A stretch of 64,000 nucleotides of DNA, taken from contig JAOPUZ010000071.1 of NCBI GenBank assembly GCA_025966315.1, forward strand, positions 62,001-126,000, read 5' to 3'. Position numbers and translations under genes: made by a program. The notes beneath the pieces were generated by a model. It searched no databases. It was given only the letters and a program-made list of their open reading frames with translations, and was not told the origin of the DNA. Below, in pieces: positions 35,252-43,064 of the stretch (positions within the stretch are counted from its first letter, which is position 1; each line of letters starts with the position of its first letter). The DNA is from Frankiales bacterium. GTDB taxonomy: Bacteria > Actinomycetota > Actinomycetes > Mycobacteriales > Jatrophihabitantaceae.

Positions 35252-35578
35252 TCAGTGGAACTGCGGAATGATCAGGTATAGCCCGTAGACCACCGCGCCG
35301 GCACAAATCAAGAAGCAGATACCGGCCAAGGTCGCACCGAGCGGCCGGTTCGCCGCGACGGAGCCGGACTGCGCGCCGGCGTCGAGCGCGGCCAGTGAAG
35401 CGGGTCCTTCGCCGCCCTCATCGTGTCCGCGGGCCCAGGACATCCCGAGTATCCCCACCGAATACAGCACCACGATGGCGACGCCGAATACGAAGCTGAC
35501 CAAGGCGACCTGGCCCAGCGCGCTCCAATCGATGAACGGCGTCTTCGCCGCCGCTGCCAACACGATCTGGTGACTCAT
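35252..35578 (-). CDS. small two-helix membrane protein paired with the second Pit transporter
   Basis: 108 aa. Helix 1 is ALVSFVFGVAIVVLYSVGIL and helix 2 is LGATLAGICFLICAGAVVYG, separated by a hydrophilic Gly/Ala-rich loop. It lies 24 bp after the second Pit gene. Both helices align with those of the 73-aa protein at 33667-33888. Co-duplication with the transporter suggests it works with it. Function unknown. Confidence 0.72.
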   Translation of the reverse strand: MSHQIVLAAAAKTPFIDWSALGQVALVSFVFGVAIVVLYSVGILGMSWARGHDEGGEGPASLAALDAGAQSGSVAANRPLGATLAGICFLICAGAVVYGLYLIIPQFH

Positions 35579-35602
35579 GAGCTTCCCCTTCTACGCCGGC
35601 GA

Positions 35603-36766
35603 TCAAGCCGCAGCGAGCGTGGACGATTCGGGGGCCCGCACGCTGACCTCGTGGGCGTCATTGACGTTGCCCGAGGTAACCGGCGCCCGCCTCGATCGCA
35701 CCACGATGTAGCCGACCAGTAGGGCCGCGACCGCGCCGACCACGACGACGCCCGCGTTACCGGTGCTGGCCAACTTGCCCGCCAGCGCGCCGACCAGGGC
35801 CGCGACCGGCAGCGTGAACAGCCAAGCCAGCGCCATCCGTCCGGCGATGTTCCAACGAACCTCAGCCAACCGGCGCCCCAGCCCGGCGCCGAGGATGCTG
35901 CCCGAGCACACCTGCGTGGTCGACAGTGCAAAGCCCAGGTGGGCCGACGCGAGCAGCACCGCGGTGGACGCGGTCTCGGCGGCGAAGCCCTGCGGCGATT
36001 CGATCTCGGTCAGGCCCTTGCCCATGGTGCGGATGATGCGCCAGCCGCCGATCGAAGTGCCCAGTCCGATGGCCAGGCCCGCGGCCAGGATGACCCAGGT
36101 CTTGGGCCCGGACCCAACCGGCTGGTGGCCGTTGATGATCAGTACCAGGGTGATCACGCCCATCGTCTTCTGCGCGTCACCGGTGCCGTGCGCCAGCGAA
36201 ACCAGCGACGCCGAGATGGTCTGACCATGCCGGAATCCGTCCGCTGCCGACTTGCGACCGGCTCGGCGAGTGATCGTGTACGCGGCGAAGGTTCCCAGCA
36301 ATGCGATCAGACCGGCGATGAACGGCGACAACACCGCAGGTAGCAAGATCTTCGAAAACACCTTGTCGAAATGCACCCCCGAAGTGCCCACCACGACCCA
36401 GACCGCGCCGATCAAGCCGCCGAACAGCGCGTGTGAGGACGAGGACGGCAGGCCGATCAGCCAGGTGACCAGATTCCAGAGCACCGCGCCGATCAGGCCC
36501 GCGAAGATGATCGCGGTGCCGTTCACCGCATGGTCGGACAGCTTTGCGTCATCGACGATGCCGCCCGAAATAGTCTTGGCCACCGCGGTCGAGATGAACG
36601 CGCCCACCAGGTTCAGCGTGCCCGAGATCAGCACCGCCACCCGGGGCTTGAGTGCGCCGGTGGCGATCGAGGTGGCCATCGCGTTGGCCGTGTCGTGGAA
36701 CCCATTCGTGAAGTCGAAGGCCAGCGCGGTGATGATCACCACGACCAGCAGGAGTGAGACGTCCAT
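35603..36766 (-). CDS. pit: inorganic phosphate transporter, PiT family (copy 2)
   Basis: 387 aa from ATG 36766, preceded by GAGGAGCTGTTG, a better site than the in-frame upstream start. PiT signatures: LAFDFTNGFHDTANAMATSI, LPSSSSHALFGG, SLAHGTGDAQKTMGVI. Proton-linked phosphate import in the cytoplasmic membrane. It is the promoter-proximal member of a four-gene set (Pit2, small protein, Pit1, small protein) all read leftward. A probable PHO box about 90 bp upstream suggests PhoP control. Confidence 0.94.
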   Translation of the reverse strand: MDVSLLLVVVIITALAFDFTNGFHDTANAMATSIATGALKPRVAVLISGTLNLVGAFISTAVAKTISGGIVDDAKLSDHAVNGTAIIFAGLIGAVLWNLVTWLIGLPSSSSHALFGGLIGAVWVVVGTSGVHFDKVFSKILLPAVLSPFIAGLIALLGTFAAYTITRRAGRKSAADGFRHGQTISASLVSLAHGTGDAQKTMGVITLVLIINGHQPVGSGPKTWVILAAGLAIGLGTSIGGWRIIRTMGKGLTEIESPQGFAAETASTAVLLASAHLGFALSTTQVCSGSILGAGLGRRLAEVRWNIAGRMALAWLFTLPVAALVGALAGKLASTGNAGVVVVGAVAALLVGYIVVRSRRAPVTSGNVNDAHEVSVRAPESSTLAAA

Positions 36767-36852
36767 CAACAGCTCCTCACCGTTCGGCGGACGAGGCACC
36801 ACTGATCAGTCGTCGAACCGACCCCGGAGCGCCTAGACCTGACGCTAGGAGC

Positions 36853-36874
36853 GACGGGTGAACGCGCGATGAAC
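36853..36874 (-). promoter_or_regulatory. probable PHO box (PhoP binding site) upstream of pit
   Basis: Read leftward, GTTCATCGCGC is followed directly by GTTCACCCGTC, two direct 11-bp units that fit the actinobacterial PhoP consensus (GTTCAnC repeated every 11 bases). The target lies about 90 bp before the Pit2 start codon. The spacing and target gene agree; binding itself is inferred. Confidence 0.6.
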
Positions 36875-36962
36875 GCAGGTTGGCGGGCAGCTCCATTTCT
36901 CCGGGCGCGTTCGCGCAGAGCGGTCGGCGCTCGAGGTTGAGCAAGCCAGATAGCCTGAGAGG

Positions 36963-38222
36963 GTGATTGACCTGCGCGTTCTGCGCGAAAACCCTGACCT
37001 GGTGCGAGATTCCCAACGCGCGCGCGGAGCCGAGCTGGCACCCGTCGACGCGCTGATCGCCGCCGATGACCGCCGCCGGGCTGCCGTGGCCCGCGGGGAC
37101 CAGTTGCGCAGCGACCAGAAGGCCGCGAGCAACGCCGTCAAGACCGCGACCCCGGAAGAACGCCCGGTCGTGCTCGCGCGAGCGAGAGAACTGGCGGCCG
37201 AGGTCAAGGCGATCGAAGCCGAGCAGGCGGCCGCCGACGCCGAGCTGCGAACCGCACACCTGGCCGTGGCCAATATCGCCTCCCCTGCCGCCCCGCCGGG
37301 GGGCGAGGACGATTTCGTGACCCTCGAGGTGGTCGGCACGCCGCCCACGGTCCCGAACCCGCGCGATCACCTCGAAATCGGCAACGCCCTGCGGGCCATC
37401 GACACCGATCGAGGCGCCAAGGTGTCCGGCTCCCGCTTCTACTTCCTCACCGGAGTCGGCGCGCAGCTCGAGCTGGCGCTGGTGAACCTGGCCATGGCCA
37501 GGGCGGACGAATGGGGGTTTACCCCGGTGATCGCGCCGGCGCTGGTCAAGCCCGAAACCATGGAGGGGACCGGCTTTCTCGGGGCGCACGCCAGCGAGGT
37601 CTACAAGCTGGCCGACGACGACCTTTACCTGGTGGGGACGTCCGAGGTCGCGCTGGCCGGCTTTCATGCCGACGAGATCCTCGATTCGGACGAACTGCCG
37701 TTGCGATATGCGGGATTCTCGTCCTGCTTCCGCCGTGAAGCCGGCTCGTACGGCAAGGACACAAAGGGCATCATCCGGGTGCACTGGTTCGACAAGGTCG
37801 AGATGTTCTCCTACGTCAGGCCCGAGGATGCCGAGGACGAGCACCAGCGCCTGCTGGCCTGGGAGCGGGACTTCATGGATGCCTTGGAACTGAGCTACCG
37901 GGTGATCGACGTGGCCGCCGGTGATCTCGGGTCCAGCGCCGCCCGCAAGTTCGACATCGAGGCGTGGTTCCCGTCCCAGCAGGCGTACCGGGAACTGACC
38001 AGTACCTCGAACTGCACGACATTCCAGTCCCGGCGCCTGAACATCCGTGCGCGCGGCGCAACCGGAAACCAGCCTGTCGCGACCTTGAACGGGACGCTCT
38101 GCGCTGTGGCCAGGACGATCGCCTGCCTGTTCGACCACCACCAGCAGCCGGACGGTTCGGTGTACGTCCCGCCGGCGTTGCGTCCCTGGCTGGGTGGCCG
38201 AGAAGTGTTGACCCCCCGATGA
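36963..38222 (+). CDS. serS: seryl-tRNA synthetase
   Basis: 419 aa class II synthetase. The N-terminal long coiled-coil arm (residues 30-110, acidic/Ala-rich) binds the tRNA variable arm. Motif 2 region is [20 protein letters not shown], and motif 3 is [23 protein letters not shown] start 36963 giving [15 protein letters not shown], the conserved family start. Charges tRNA-Ser (and tRNA-Sec if present) with serine. A HAD gene follows 13 bp later. Confidence 0.97.
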   Translation: MIDLRVLRENPDLVRDSQRARGAELAPVDALIAADDRRRAAVARGDQLRSDQKAASNAVKTATPEERPVVLARARELAAEVKAIEAEQAAADAELRTAHLAVANIASPAAPPGGEDDFVTLEVVGTPPTVPNPRDHLEIGNALRAIDTDRGAKVSGSRFYFLTGVGAQLELALVNLAMARADEWGFTPVIAPALVKPETMEGTGFLGAHASEVYKLADDDLYLVGTSEVALAGFHADEILDSDELPLRYAGFSSCFRREAGSYGKDTKGIIRVHWFDKVEMFSYVRPEDAEDEHQRLLAWERDFMDALELSYRVIDVAAGDLGSSAARKFDIEAWFPSQQAYRELTSTSNCTTFQSRRLNIRARGATGNQPVATLNGTLCAVARTIACLFDHHQQPDGSVYVPPALRPWLGGREVLTPR

Positions 38223-38235
38223 ACGCGGACCTTTC

Positions 38236-39060
38236 ATGAGCGTCCGGATGCTGGCCACCGACCTGGATGGCACCTTGCTGCGCACTGACGGAACGGCCAG
38301 CGACCGCACCCGCGAAGTGCTGGCGCGCGCTGAGGAAGCGGGACTGGTGATCGCCTTCGTGACGGGCCGCCCGCCCCGCTGGTTGCATGAAGTGGCCGCC
38401 GCAACTGGGCACACCGGCATCGCGGTCGGCGCCAACGGTGCGCTGACCTATGACCTGCACACCGAGACGGTGCTCAACGCGCACGCGCTGGATGCGGACA
38501 CGCTGGCCGAGGTGACCGAGGTGCTCCGCGCGAAGATCCCCGAGATCCGCTTTGCCATGGAATACGGCCTCGACTTCGCGTTCGAACCCGAATACCGCCA
38601 CGACTGGGAGATCATCCCCAGCGCGGACCGGACGGGCCGTGAGATGGCCGTGTCCACTCGCGCCGAACTGGCTGAGCTGTTGTCCAAGCCCGCGGTGAAG
38701 CTGCTCGCGAAGGGACGCGGCCTCGAACCGGACGAGTTCATGGACGCGGTGGAGCGGTTGGTCGGCGAGCGGGTCACTGTCACTCGCTCGGGGCACTCGC
38801 CGCTCGTCGAGATTTCGGCGACGGGCATTACGAAGGCCTCGGGGCTGGCCGCACTGGCCGATGAAAAAGGCATCTCACGCGAAGAGATCGCGGCCGTGGG
38901 TGACATGCCCAACGACGTCCCGATGCTGGAATGGGCGGGCGAGTCCTATGCCGTGGCCAACGCGCATCCCTCGGCCAAGGCGGCCGCTCGGACCATCCTC
39001 GAGCGCAGCAACGACGAGGACGCCGTGGCCCACCTGATCGAGGACATCCTCGCCCGCTGA
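38236..39060 (+). CDS. Cof-type HAD-IIB phosphatase
   Basis: 274 aa. Motif I is MLATDLDGTLLRTDG, motif II VIAFVTGRPPRW, motif III Lys in GITKASGLAALADE, motif IV VAAVGDMPNDVPMLEWAG, with a C2B-type cap in between. Family members dephosphorylate sugar phosphates, nucleotides or flavin precursors. Downstream neighbour of serS by 13 bp, an association also seen in other Actinobacteria. Substrate unknown. Confidence 0.9.
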   Translation: MSVRMLATDLDGTLLRTDGTASDRTREVLARAEEAGLVIAFVTGRPPRWLHEVAAATGHTGIAVGANGALTYDLHTETVLNAHALDADTLAEVTEVLRAKIPEIRFAMEYGLDFAFEPEYRHDWEIIPSADRTGREMAVSTRAELAELLSKPAVKLLAKGRGLEPDEFMDAVERLVGERVTVTRSGHSPLVEISATGITKASGLAALADEKGISREEIAAVGDMPNDVPMLEWAGESYAVANAHPSAKAAARTILERSNDEDAVAHLIEDILAR

Positions 39061-39089
39061 GCCAGCCGAACCGGGACGCCGCCGGCGAC

Positions 39090-39143
39090 GGCTCGCCGCC
39101 GCGGAAGTCCGCTCGTGGCTCGCCGCTGCGGACGTCCGCTCAT
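39090..39143. repeat. two tandem 27-bp repeats between the HAD gene and bpa
   Basis: 39090-39116 and 39117-39143 are near-identical 27-bp units beginning GGCTCGCCGC. The second contains the palindrome GCGGACGTCCGC. They occupy the short convergent gap and could form hairpins acting as a terminator. Confidence 0.8.
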
Positions 39144-39148
39144 AGGGC

Positions 39149-39709
39149 TCAGAGGTACTGGCCCGTGCCGTGCCCGGTCCGGTCTGGGTCGCCCGGCCGA
39201 GGATCGAGCCCGATCGGTGAACCGTCCGGCCCGAGCACAATCTGGCCCGGCAGCGCTCGACCGCGCATCTGCTCCAGTTGCGATCGGGCGGCCATCTGTT
39301 GTGCAAACAGGGCGGCTTGGATGCCGTGGAAGAGACCTTCCAACCAGCCCACCAGCTGAGCCTGGGCAATCCGAAGTTCGGCCTCACTGGGCACCCGGTC
39401 CTCGTCGAACGGCAACGTCAACCGGTCCAGTTCGTCCCGCAGATCCTGCGAGAGGCCTTCTTCCAGTTCCCTGATCGAGGACTCGTGGATCTCTTTCAAG
39501 CGCGACCGGCCGGCTTCGTCCAGCGGCGCGGCACGAACCTCTTCGAGCAGCTGTTTGATCATGGTGCCGATACGCATCACCTTCGCCGGCTGCTCCACCT
39601 GGCCGGATAGCGGGGAAGCGTCGTTGACGGGGACGACTTGTCCGTCCGCGCCGTCCTCGTCCGTAGTAGGTTCGCCGGCTGCCGGGCCCTGCTGATCTGG
39701 ATGGGTCAT
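39149..39709 (-). CDS. bpa: bacterial proteasome activator Bpa (PafE)
   Basis: 186 aa from ATG 39709 (MTHPDQQ). Disordered acidic N-terminus to about residue 45, then a helical core (VMRIGTMIKQLLEEVR, KEIHESSIRELEEGLS, LVGWLEGLFHGIQAALFAQQ). The last residues are GQYL, the hydrophobic-Tyr-x motif that docks Bpa rings on the 20S proteasome. Bpa opens the proteasome gate without ATP, for unfolded proteins such as HspR in mycobacteria. It implies that this organism has a 20S proteasome encoded elsewhere. An in-frame ATG at 39730 is an alternative start. Confidence 0.92.
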   Translation of the reverse strand: MTHPDQQGPAAGEPTTDEDGADGQVVPVNDASPLSGQVEQPAKVMRIGTMIKQLLEEVRAAPLDEAGRSRLKEIHESSIRELEEGLSQDLRDELDRLTLPFDEDRVPSEAELRIAQAQLVGWLEGLFHGIQAALFAQQMAARSQLEQMRGRALPGQIVLGPDGSPIGLDPRPGDPDRTGHGTGQYL

Positions 39710-39747
39710 GACCCCAGTCTGCCCATCCACGGCCGAAGAACACAGGC

Positions 39748-39777
39748 GGGGCCGGTCACCCCGTGGTGACCGGCCCC
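39748..39777 (-). terminator. terminator hairpin for the ScyD-like gene
   Basis: Perfect 13-bp arms GGGGCCGGTCACC and GGTGACCGGCCCC around the loop CCGT, about 50 bp after the ScyD-like stop in the direction of its transcription and just upstream of the bpa start. It insulates bpa from that gene. No T-run. Confidence 0.75.
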
Positions 39778-39825
39778 GCTGCTCCGTACTGTTGTGTGGC
39801 CTGAATGCGCGTGCTTGAGCTTGAA

Positions 39826-40983
39826 TCAGCCCCGTGGACCCGCAGCGAACGCCTTCTTCGACACGGTCACGACCTGCGCCTGCGCTGACGGCGGGCCGAA
39901 CAGGTCGAGCACCGAGAACTGCGTGGCGTACAGCGTGCCGCAGTTGATCGTCAGGCCGGCGGGCAGGTGAACCGGTGCGTACGTCCGCTTGCCGTTCGGT
40001 GCGATCTTCACTATCCGGCCGGCTTTACTCGGATCCGCGTTCGGGTCCTCCGGGTCCTGTCCGTAGAACAGCTCGCTCACATAGACCGAACCGTCATTGC
40101 CCACGGCCACACCGGTCGCGTCGGTCAGGTCGCCCCAGACCCGCTTGACGTGACCCGTCCACTTGTCGAGTTGCCAGACCCGAGCGGCATTCGGTGCCTC
40201 GGCACCAAGCCCCGAAACGTAGATGTCGCCATTGGGACCGACGGCCAGACCGGTCGGCACCGGATCGCAACCGGGATGCTGCGCATCGTTGTTCGGTGCA
40301 CCGGCGCAGGCACCGGTGGTGATGTTGCGCGGCGCGAAGAACGTCGTGACCTTGCCGTGCGGCGATACCGCCAGCACGTCGTTGGCTCCGGCGTCGGCCA
40401 CCAGCACCCGGAAGCCTTGATCCAGAACGGCGAACGGGTTGCTCAGGGAGTCATCCGTCTCGGCCGGGTGCAGCGGATCGGCACCTTGAAACTGCCCGTC
40501 GGGATTGTGCTTCAGCTCGTACTTGAGCAAGTCCGCAACCACTTTGGTGCTGCCATTGGACCTGACTTTGATGAGTGGCGCGGTGGCGGGCGCGGACTGC
40601 GTCTCGGGAATGTAGCCCTGCGTTGCGTACACGCCGCCGCGACCGACGTCGAGACCGCTCAAGCCTTGAATATTGGTGGCAAAGGCGGTGTGCGCGCCAG
40701 TCTTCAGATCAACTTTCGTGATCTGGCCGATGGCGGCCTCGGCGACGAACAGTTTTCCGTTCGCTCCGAAGGCAATCGACGATGCGCCATTGAACCCGGA
40801 TGCGACCACGTTGATGGCCGGCTTGGACGAGTGTGAATGGCCGCGTTTGCCGTGCCATTGCAGCGAATGATCGCTGCCGGCCGATGTGGTGTGCGCCGCT
40901 GCGGGCGCGGCGAGCGCGAGGCTGACGCCAACCGCCAGTACTCCGCTCAGTGCGATGGTCGAACCTGTTCTGAGCCGTATCAC
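39826..40983 (-). CDS. secreted ScyD/ScyE family NHL/beta-propeller protein
   Basis: 385 aa. GTG start (AAGGGGGG upstream), signal peptide TIALSGVLAVGVSLALAAPAAA (cleavage near residue 30). Multiple beta-propeller blades: ASSIAFGANGKLFVAEAAIG, GLSGLDVGRGGVYATQG, PTGLAVGPNGDIYVSGLG, ATGVAVGNDGSVYVSELF. This matches the ScyD/ScyE family, named for scytonemin clusters in cyanobacteria but widespread and uncharacterised in Actinobacteria. No catalytic motif is obvious. Monocistronic. Confidence 0.85.
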   Translation of the reverse strand: MIRLRTGSTIALSGVLAVGVSLALAAPAAAHTTSAGSDHSLQWHGKRGHSHSSKPAINVVASGFNGASSIAFGANGKLFVAEAAIGQITKVDLKTGAHTAFATNIQGLSGLDVGRGGVYATQGYIPETQSAPATAPLIKVRSNGSTKVVADLLKYELKHNPDGQFQGADPLHPAETDDSLSNPFAVLDQGFRVLVADAGANDVLAVSPHGKVTTFFAPRNITTGACAGAPNNDAQHPGCDPVPTGLAVGPNGDIYVSGLGAEAPNAARVWQLDKWTGHVKRVWGDLTDATGVAVGNDGSVYVSELFYGQDPEDPNADPSKAGRIVKIAPNGKRTYAPVHLPAGLTINCGTLYATQFSVLDLFGPPSAQAQVVTVSKKAFAAGPRG

Positions 40984-41115
40984 GTGGACCCCCCTTGATT
41001 CCCGTGGCTGCGCTGCTGAACTCGGGATTGAGGGATATTAATCACATGAATTGAGAAACGCACAGGCCTCTCTTAGCATTATCGCCGATATTGCCGCGTA
41101 ATTCGGATTGGCTCC

Positions 41116-42102
41116 TTACGGCCGCCGAACGTCAAGAACGACCTTTCCGACATGAGTGCTGGCGGCCAGGATTCGGTGGGCCTCAGCGGCTTCGGCCAGT
41201 GGCAGGACTCGATCGACCACTGGGCGTATTTTGCCCGCTTCGATGAGCGGCCAGACGTGCGCTTCGGTACCGGCCACGATGGCGGCTTTCTGGTCCAGCG
41301 GCCGTGCTCGCAGGCCGGCGGCATAGATCGTCCCGCGACACGCCATCAGCGCACCGAGGTTCAGCTCGCCGGCAATCCCGCCGACCATCCCGATAACCGC
41401 AATGCGGCCAGCCATCGCCAGCGAGGCCACATTGCCGCCGATGTACTTTGCCCCGACGGTGTCGAGGATGACGTCCACGCCCGCGCCGTCCGTCTGCGCC
41501 TTGACCACCTCCACGAAGTCCTGCTCGCGGTAGTTGATCGCGACATCCGCGCCGAGATCGCGGCAGGCCGCCACCTTGACGTCGGTCCCGGCCGTCGCGA
41601 ACACGCGCGCACCCTGGGCCTTGGCCAGTTGGATCGCGATCGTGCCGATGCCGGACGAGCCGCCGTGCACCAAGAACGATTCCCCGGGAGCGAGCTTCGA
41701 GTTGTCGAAAACCATCGACCACACCGTGCAGGCAACCTCTGGAATCGACCCGGCCGTGACCAGATCAATGCCCGCGGGGACCCGCATCAACTGCCCGGCC
41801 GGTGCGGTCGCGAACTCGGCGTACCCACCACCGGCCAGCAACGCGCAGACCTCCTCGCCGACCTGCCAGCCGGTGACGCCCGGACCCAGTTCAGCGATCC
41901 GCCCGCTGCACTCCAGACCCAGAATCGTCGACACCCCACGCGGTGGCGGGTAATTACCCTCGCGTTGCATCAGGTCGGCGCGGTTGACGGCCGTCGCGGT
42001 CACCTCGATCAGAACCTCGCCCGCTCCGGGCGATGGTCGGGGCACTTCGGCCAGGACCAGCACTTCGGGACCACCAGGACCGGAAGCGACTGCGGCTTTC
42101 AT
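41116..42102 (-). CDS. NAD(P)H:quinone oxidoreductase, PIG3/Qor family
   Basis: 328 aa zinc-free medium-chain dehydrogenase. MKAAVASGPGGPEVLVLAEVP and NRADLMQREGNYPPPRG are PIG3/QOR-type signatures; the nucleotide site is LVHGGSSGIGTIAIQLAKA. It reduces quinones or enones with NADPH. The start ATG 42102 overlaps the stop of a 20-residue leader ORF (42099-42161), itself made of two copies of a repeat. Divergent neighbours are absent; pabA lies upstream on the same strand. Confidence 0.92.
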   Translation of the reverse strand: MKAAVASGPGGPEVLVLAEVPRPSPGAGEVLIEVTATAVNRADLMQREGNYPPPRGVSTILGLECSGRIAELGPGVTGWQVGEEVCALLAGGGYAEFATAPAGQLMRVPAGIDLVTAGSIPEVACTVWSMVFDNSKLAPGESFLVHGGSSGIGTIAIQLAKAQGARVFATAGTDVKVAACRDLGADVAINYREQDFVEVVKAQTDGAGVDVILDTVGAKYIGGNVASLAMAGRIAVIGMVGGIAGELNLGALMACRGTIYAAGLRARPLDQKAAIVAGTEAHVWPLIEAGKIRPVVDRVLPLAEAAEAHRILAASTHVGKVVLDVRRP

Positions 42103-42161
42103 GAAGTCACCGGTTCTTCGCGCTCACTCATAACGGTCACCGGCTCGTTGCGCTCACTCAT
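42099..42161 (-). CDS. 20-residue coupled leader ORF upstream of the quinone reductase gene
   Basis: ATG 42161 opens a frame encoding MSERNEPVTV followed by MSEREEPVTS, and the TGA overlaps the ATG of the quinone reductase gene (ATGA). The DNA is an internal duplication (42136-42161 and 42106-42131, 23 of 26 bases identical). TAGGTT at 42170-42175, 8 bases before the ATG, could be the -10 box of a leaderless transcript. See the similar frame at 31652-31738. Confidence 0.5.
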   Translation of the reverse strand: MSERNEPVTVMSEREEPVTS

Positions 42162-42200
42162 GACCGCCAAACCTACCCGGACGGCCGGCCGCGGTTGGGA

Positions 42201-42869
42201 TCAGACCGCGGTTGAGAACGCCAGCGCCCGCAAGGCGTCGAGCTCGTCTCCCAGCCGTTCGACGGCGTCCCAGTCGATGACGGCGCCGCACCGAACGAGC
42301 CAGTTGGCCAGCATCCGGTGGCCGCCTTCGGTCAGCACGGATTCCGGGTGGAACTGAACGCCGTCGATCGGCAGCGTTCGATGCCTGATGGCCATCACGA
42401 CCTCGGAAGCGGTGCTGCCGGTGATCTCGATCTCAGGCGGCAGGGTCTCAGCCCGAACCGCAAGCGAGTGATAGCGGGTTGCCGTGAACGGCGACGGGAG
42501 GCCGGCCAGCACGCCGGCGCCCTGATGCAGCACCTCGGAGGTTTTGCCATGCAGCAGTTCGGGCGCACGGTCGACGACTCCACCGAACGCGGCCCCGATG
42601 GCCTGATGTCCCAGGCAGACCCCGAACAGCGGCAGTTCGAGGCGAGCGCATTCCAGGACGATGTCCATGCTGGCGCCGGCTTCTTCTGGCGTCCCGGGCC
42701 CAGGCGAGATCAGCACCCCGTCCACCCCGAACCCGGCAACTTCGGCGGCCGTCACCTCGTCGTTGCGGCGAACCTCGACCTCAGCGCCGAGTTGGGCCAG
42801 GTACTGCACGAGGTTGTAGACGAAGCTGTCGTAGTTGTCGACGACGAGGATGCGGGTCACGCCGTCCAT
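42201..42869 (-). CDS. pabA: glutamine amidotransferase subunit of aminodeoxychorismate/anthranilate synthase
   Basis: 222 aa class I amidotransferase. ILVVDNYDSFVYNLVQYL is the N-terminus; catalytic Cys in FGVCLGHQAIG, His and Glu in VQFHPESVLTEGG. It delivers ammonia to chorismate for 4-amino-4-deoxychorismate (folate) or anthranilate (tryptophan). The synthase subunit is not in the window. Its position near crgA and gyrA matches the pabA/trpG-like gene of other actinobacteria. GTG at 42860 is a possible shorter start. Confidence 0.93.
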   Translation of the reverse strand: MDGVTRILVVDNYDSFVYNLVQYLAQLGAEVEVRRNDEVTAAEVAGFGVDGVLISPGPGTPEEAGASMDIVLECARLELPLFGVCLGHQAIGAAFGGVVDRAPELLHGKTSEVLHQGAGVLAGLPSPFTATRYHSLAVRAETLPPEIEITGSTASEVVMAIRHRTLPIDGVQFHPESVLTEGGHRMLANWLVRCGAVIDWDAVERLGDELDALRALAFSTAV

Positions 42870-42891
42870 GGTGCCATCAGCAACAGACTCC

Positions 42892-43062
42892 TTATTGAGT
42901 GACGGTGCCCGGGCCGGTGATCGGGTTGGCCGGCAGCTTCGGCTCGACCCAGGGGAAGATCACGAACAGCAACAGTGCGGCGATTGCGGCGACCAGCAGG
43001 AACGCCTGCAGCACTCGCAGCGCCGTCACGCCGGGCAGATGACGCCAGATCCAGACGTACAT
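42892..43062 (-). CDS. small conserved-looking membrane protein (56 aa)
   Basis: ATG 43062 is preceded by AGGAGGGACG, a strong ribosome-binding site located over the end of the sortase gene. The product begins MYVWIWRHLPGVTALRVLQ, has one membrane helix (AFLLVAAIAALLLFVIFPW) and ends VEPKLPANPITGPGTVTQ. It lies 2 bp after the sortase stop and 22 bp before pabA. It resembles a small protein common in this position in actinobacteria, function unknown. Confidence 0.78.
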   Translation of the reverse strand: MYVWIWRHLPGVTALRVLQAFLLVAAIAALLLFVIFPWVEPKLPANPITGPGTVTQ

Positions 43063-43064
43063 GA

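Noticed and set aside
39061..39148. coding extension of the HAD gene or bpa into the tandem repeats
   Set aside because: Both genes end cleanly at conserved C-termini (GQYL for bpa) before the repeats.
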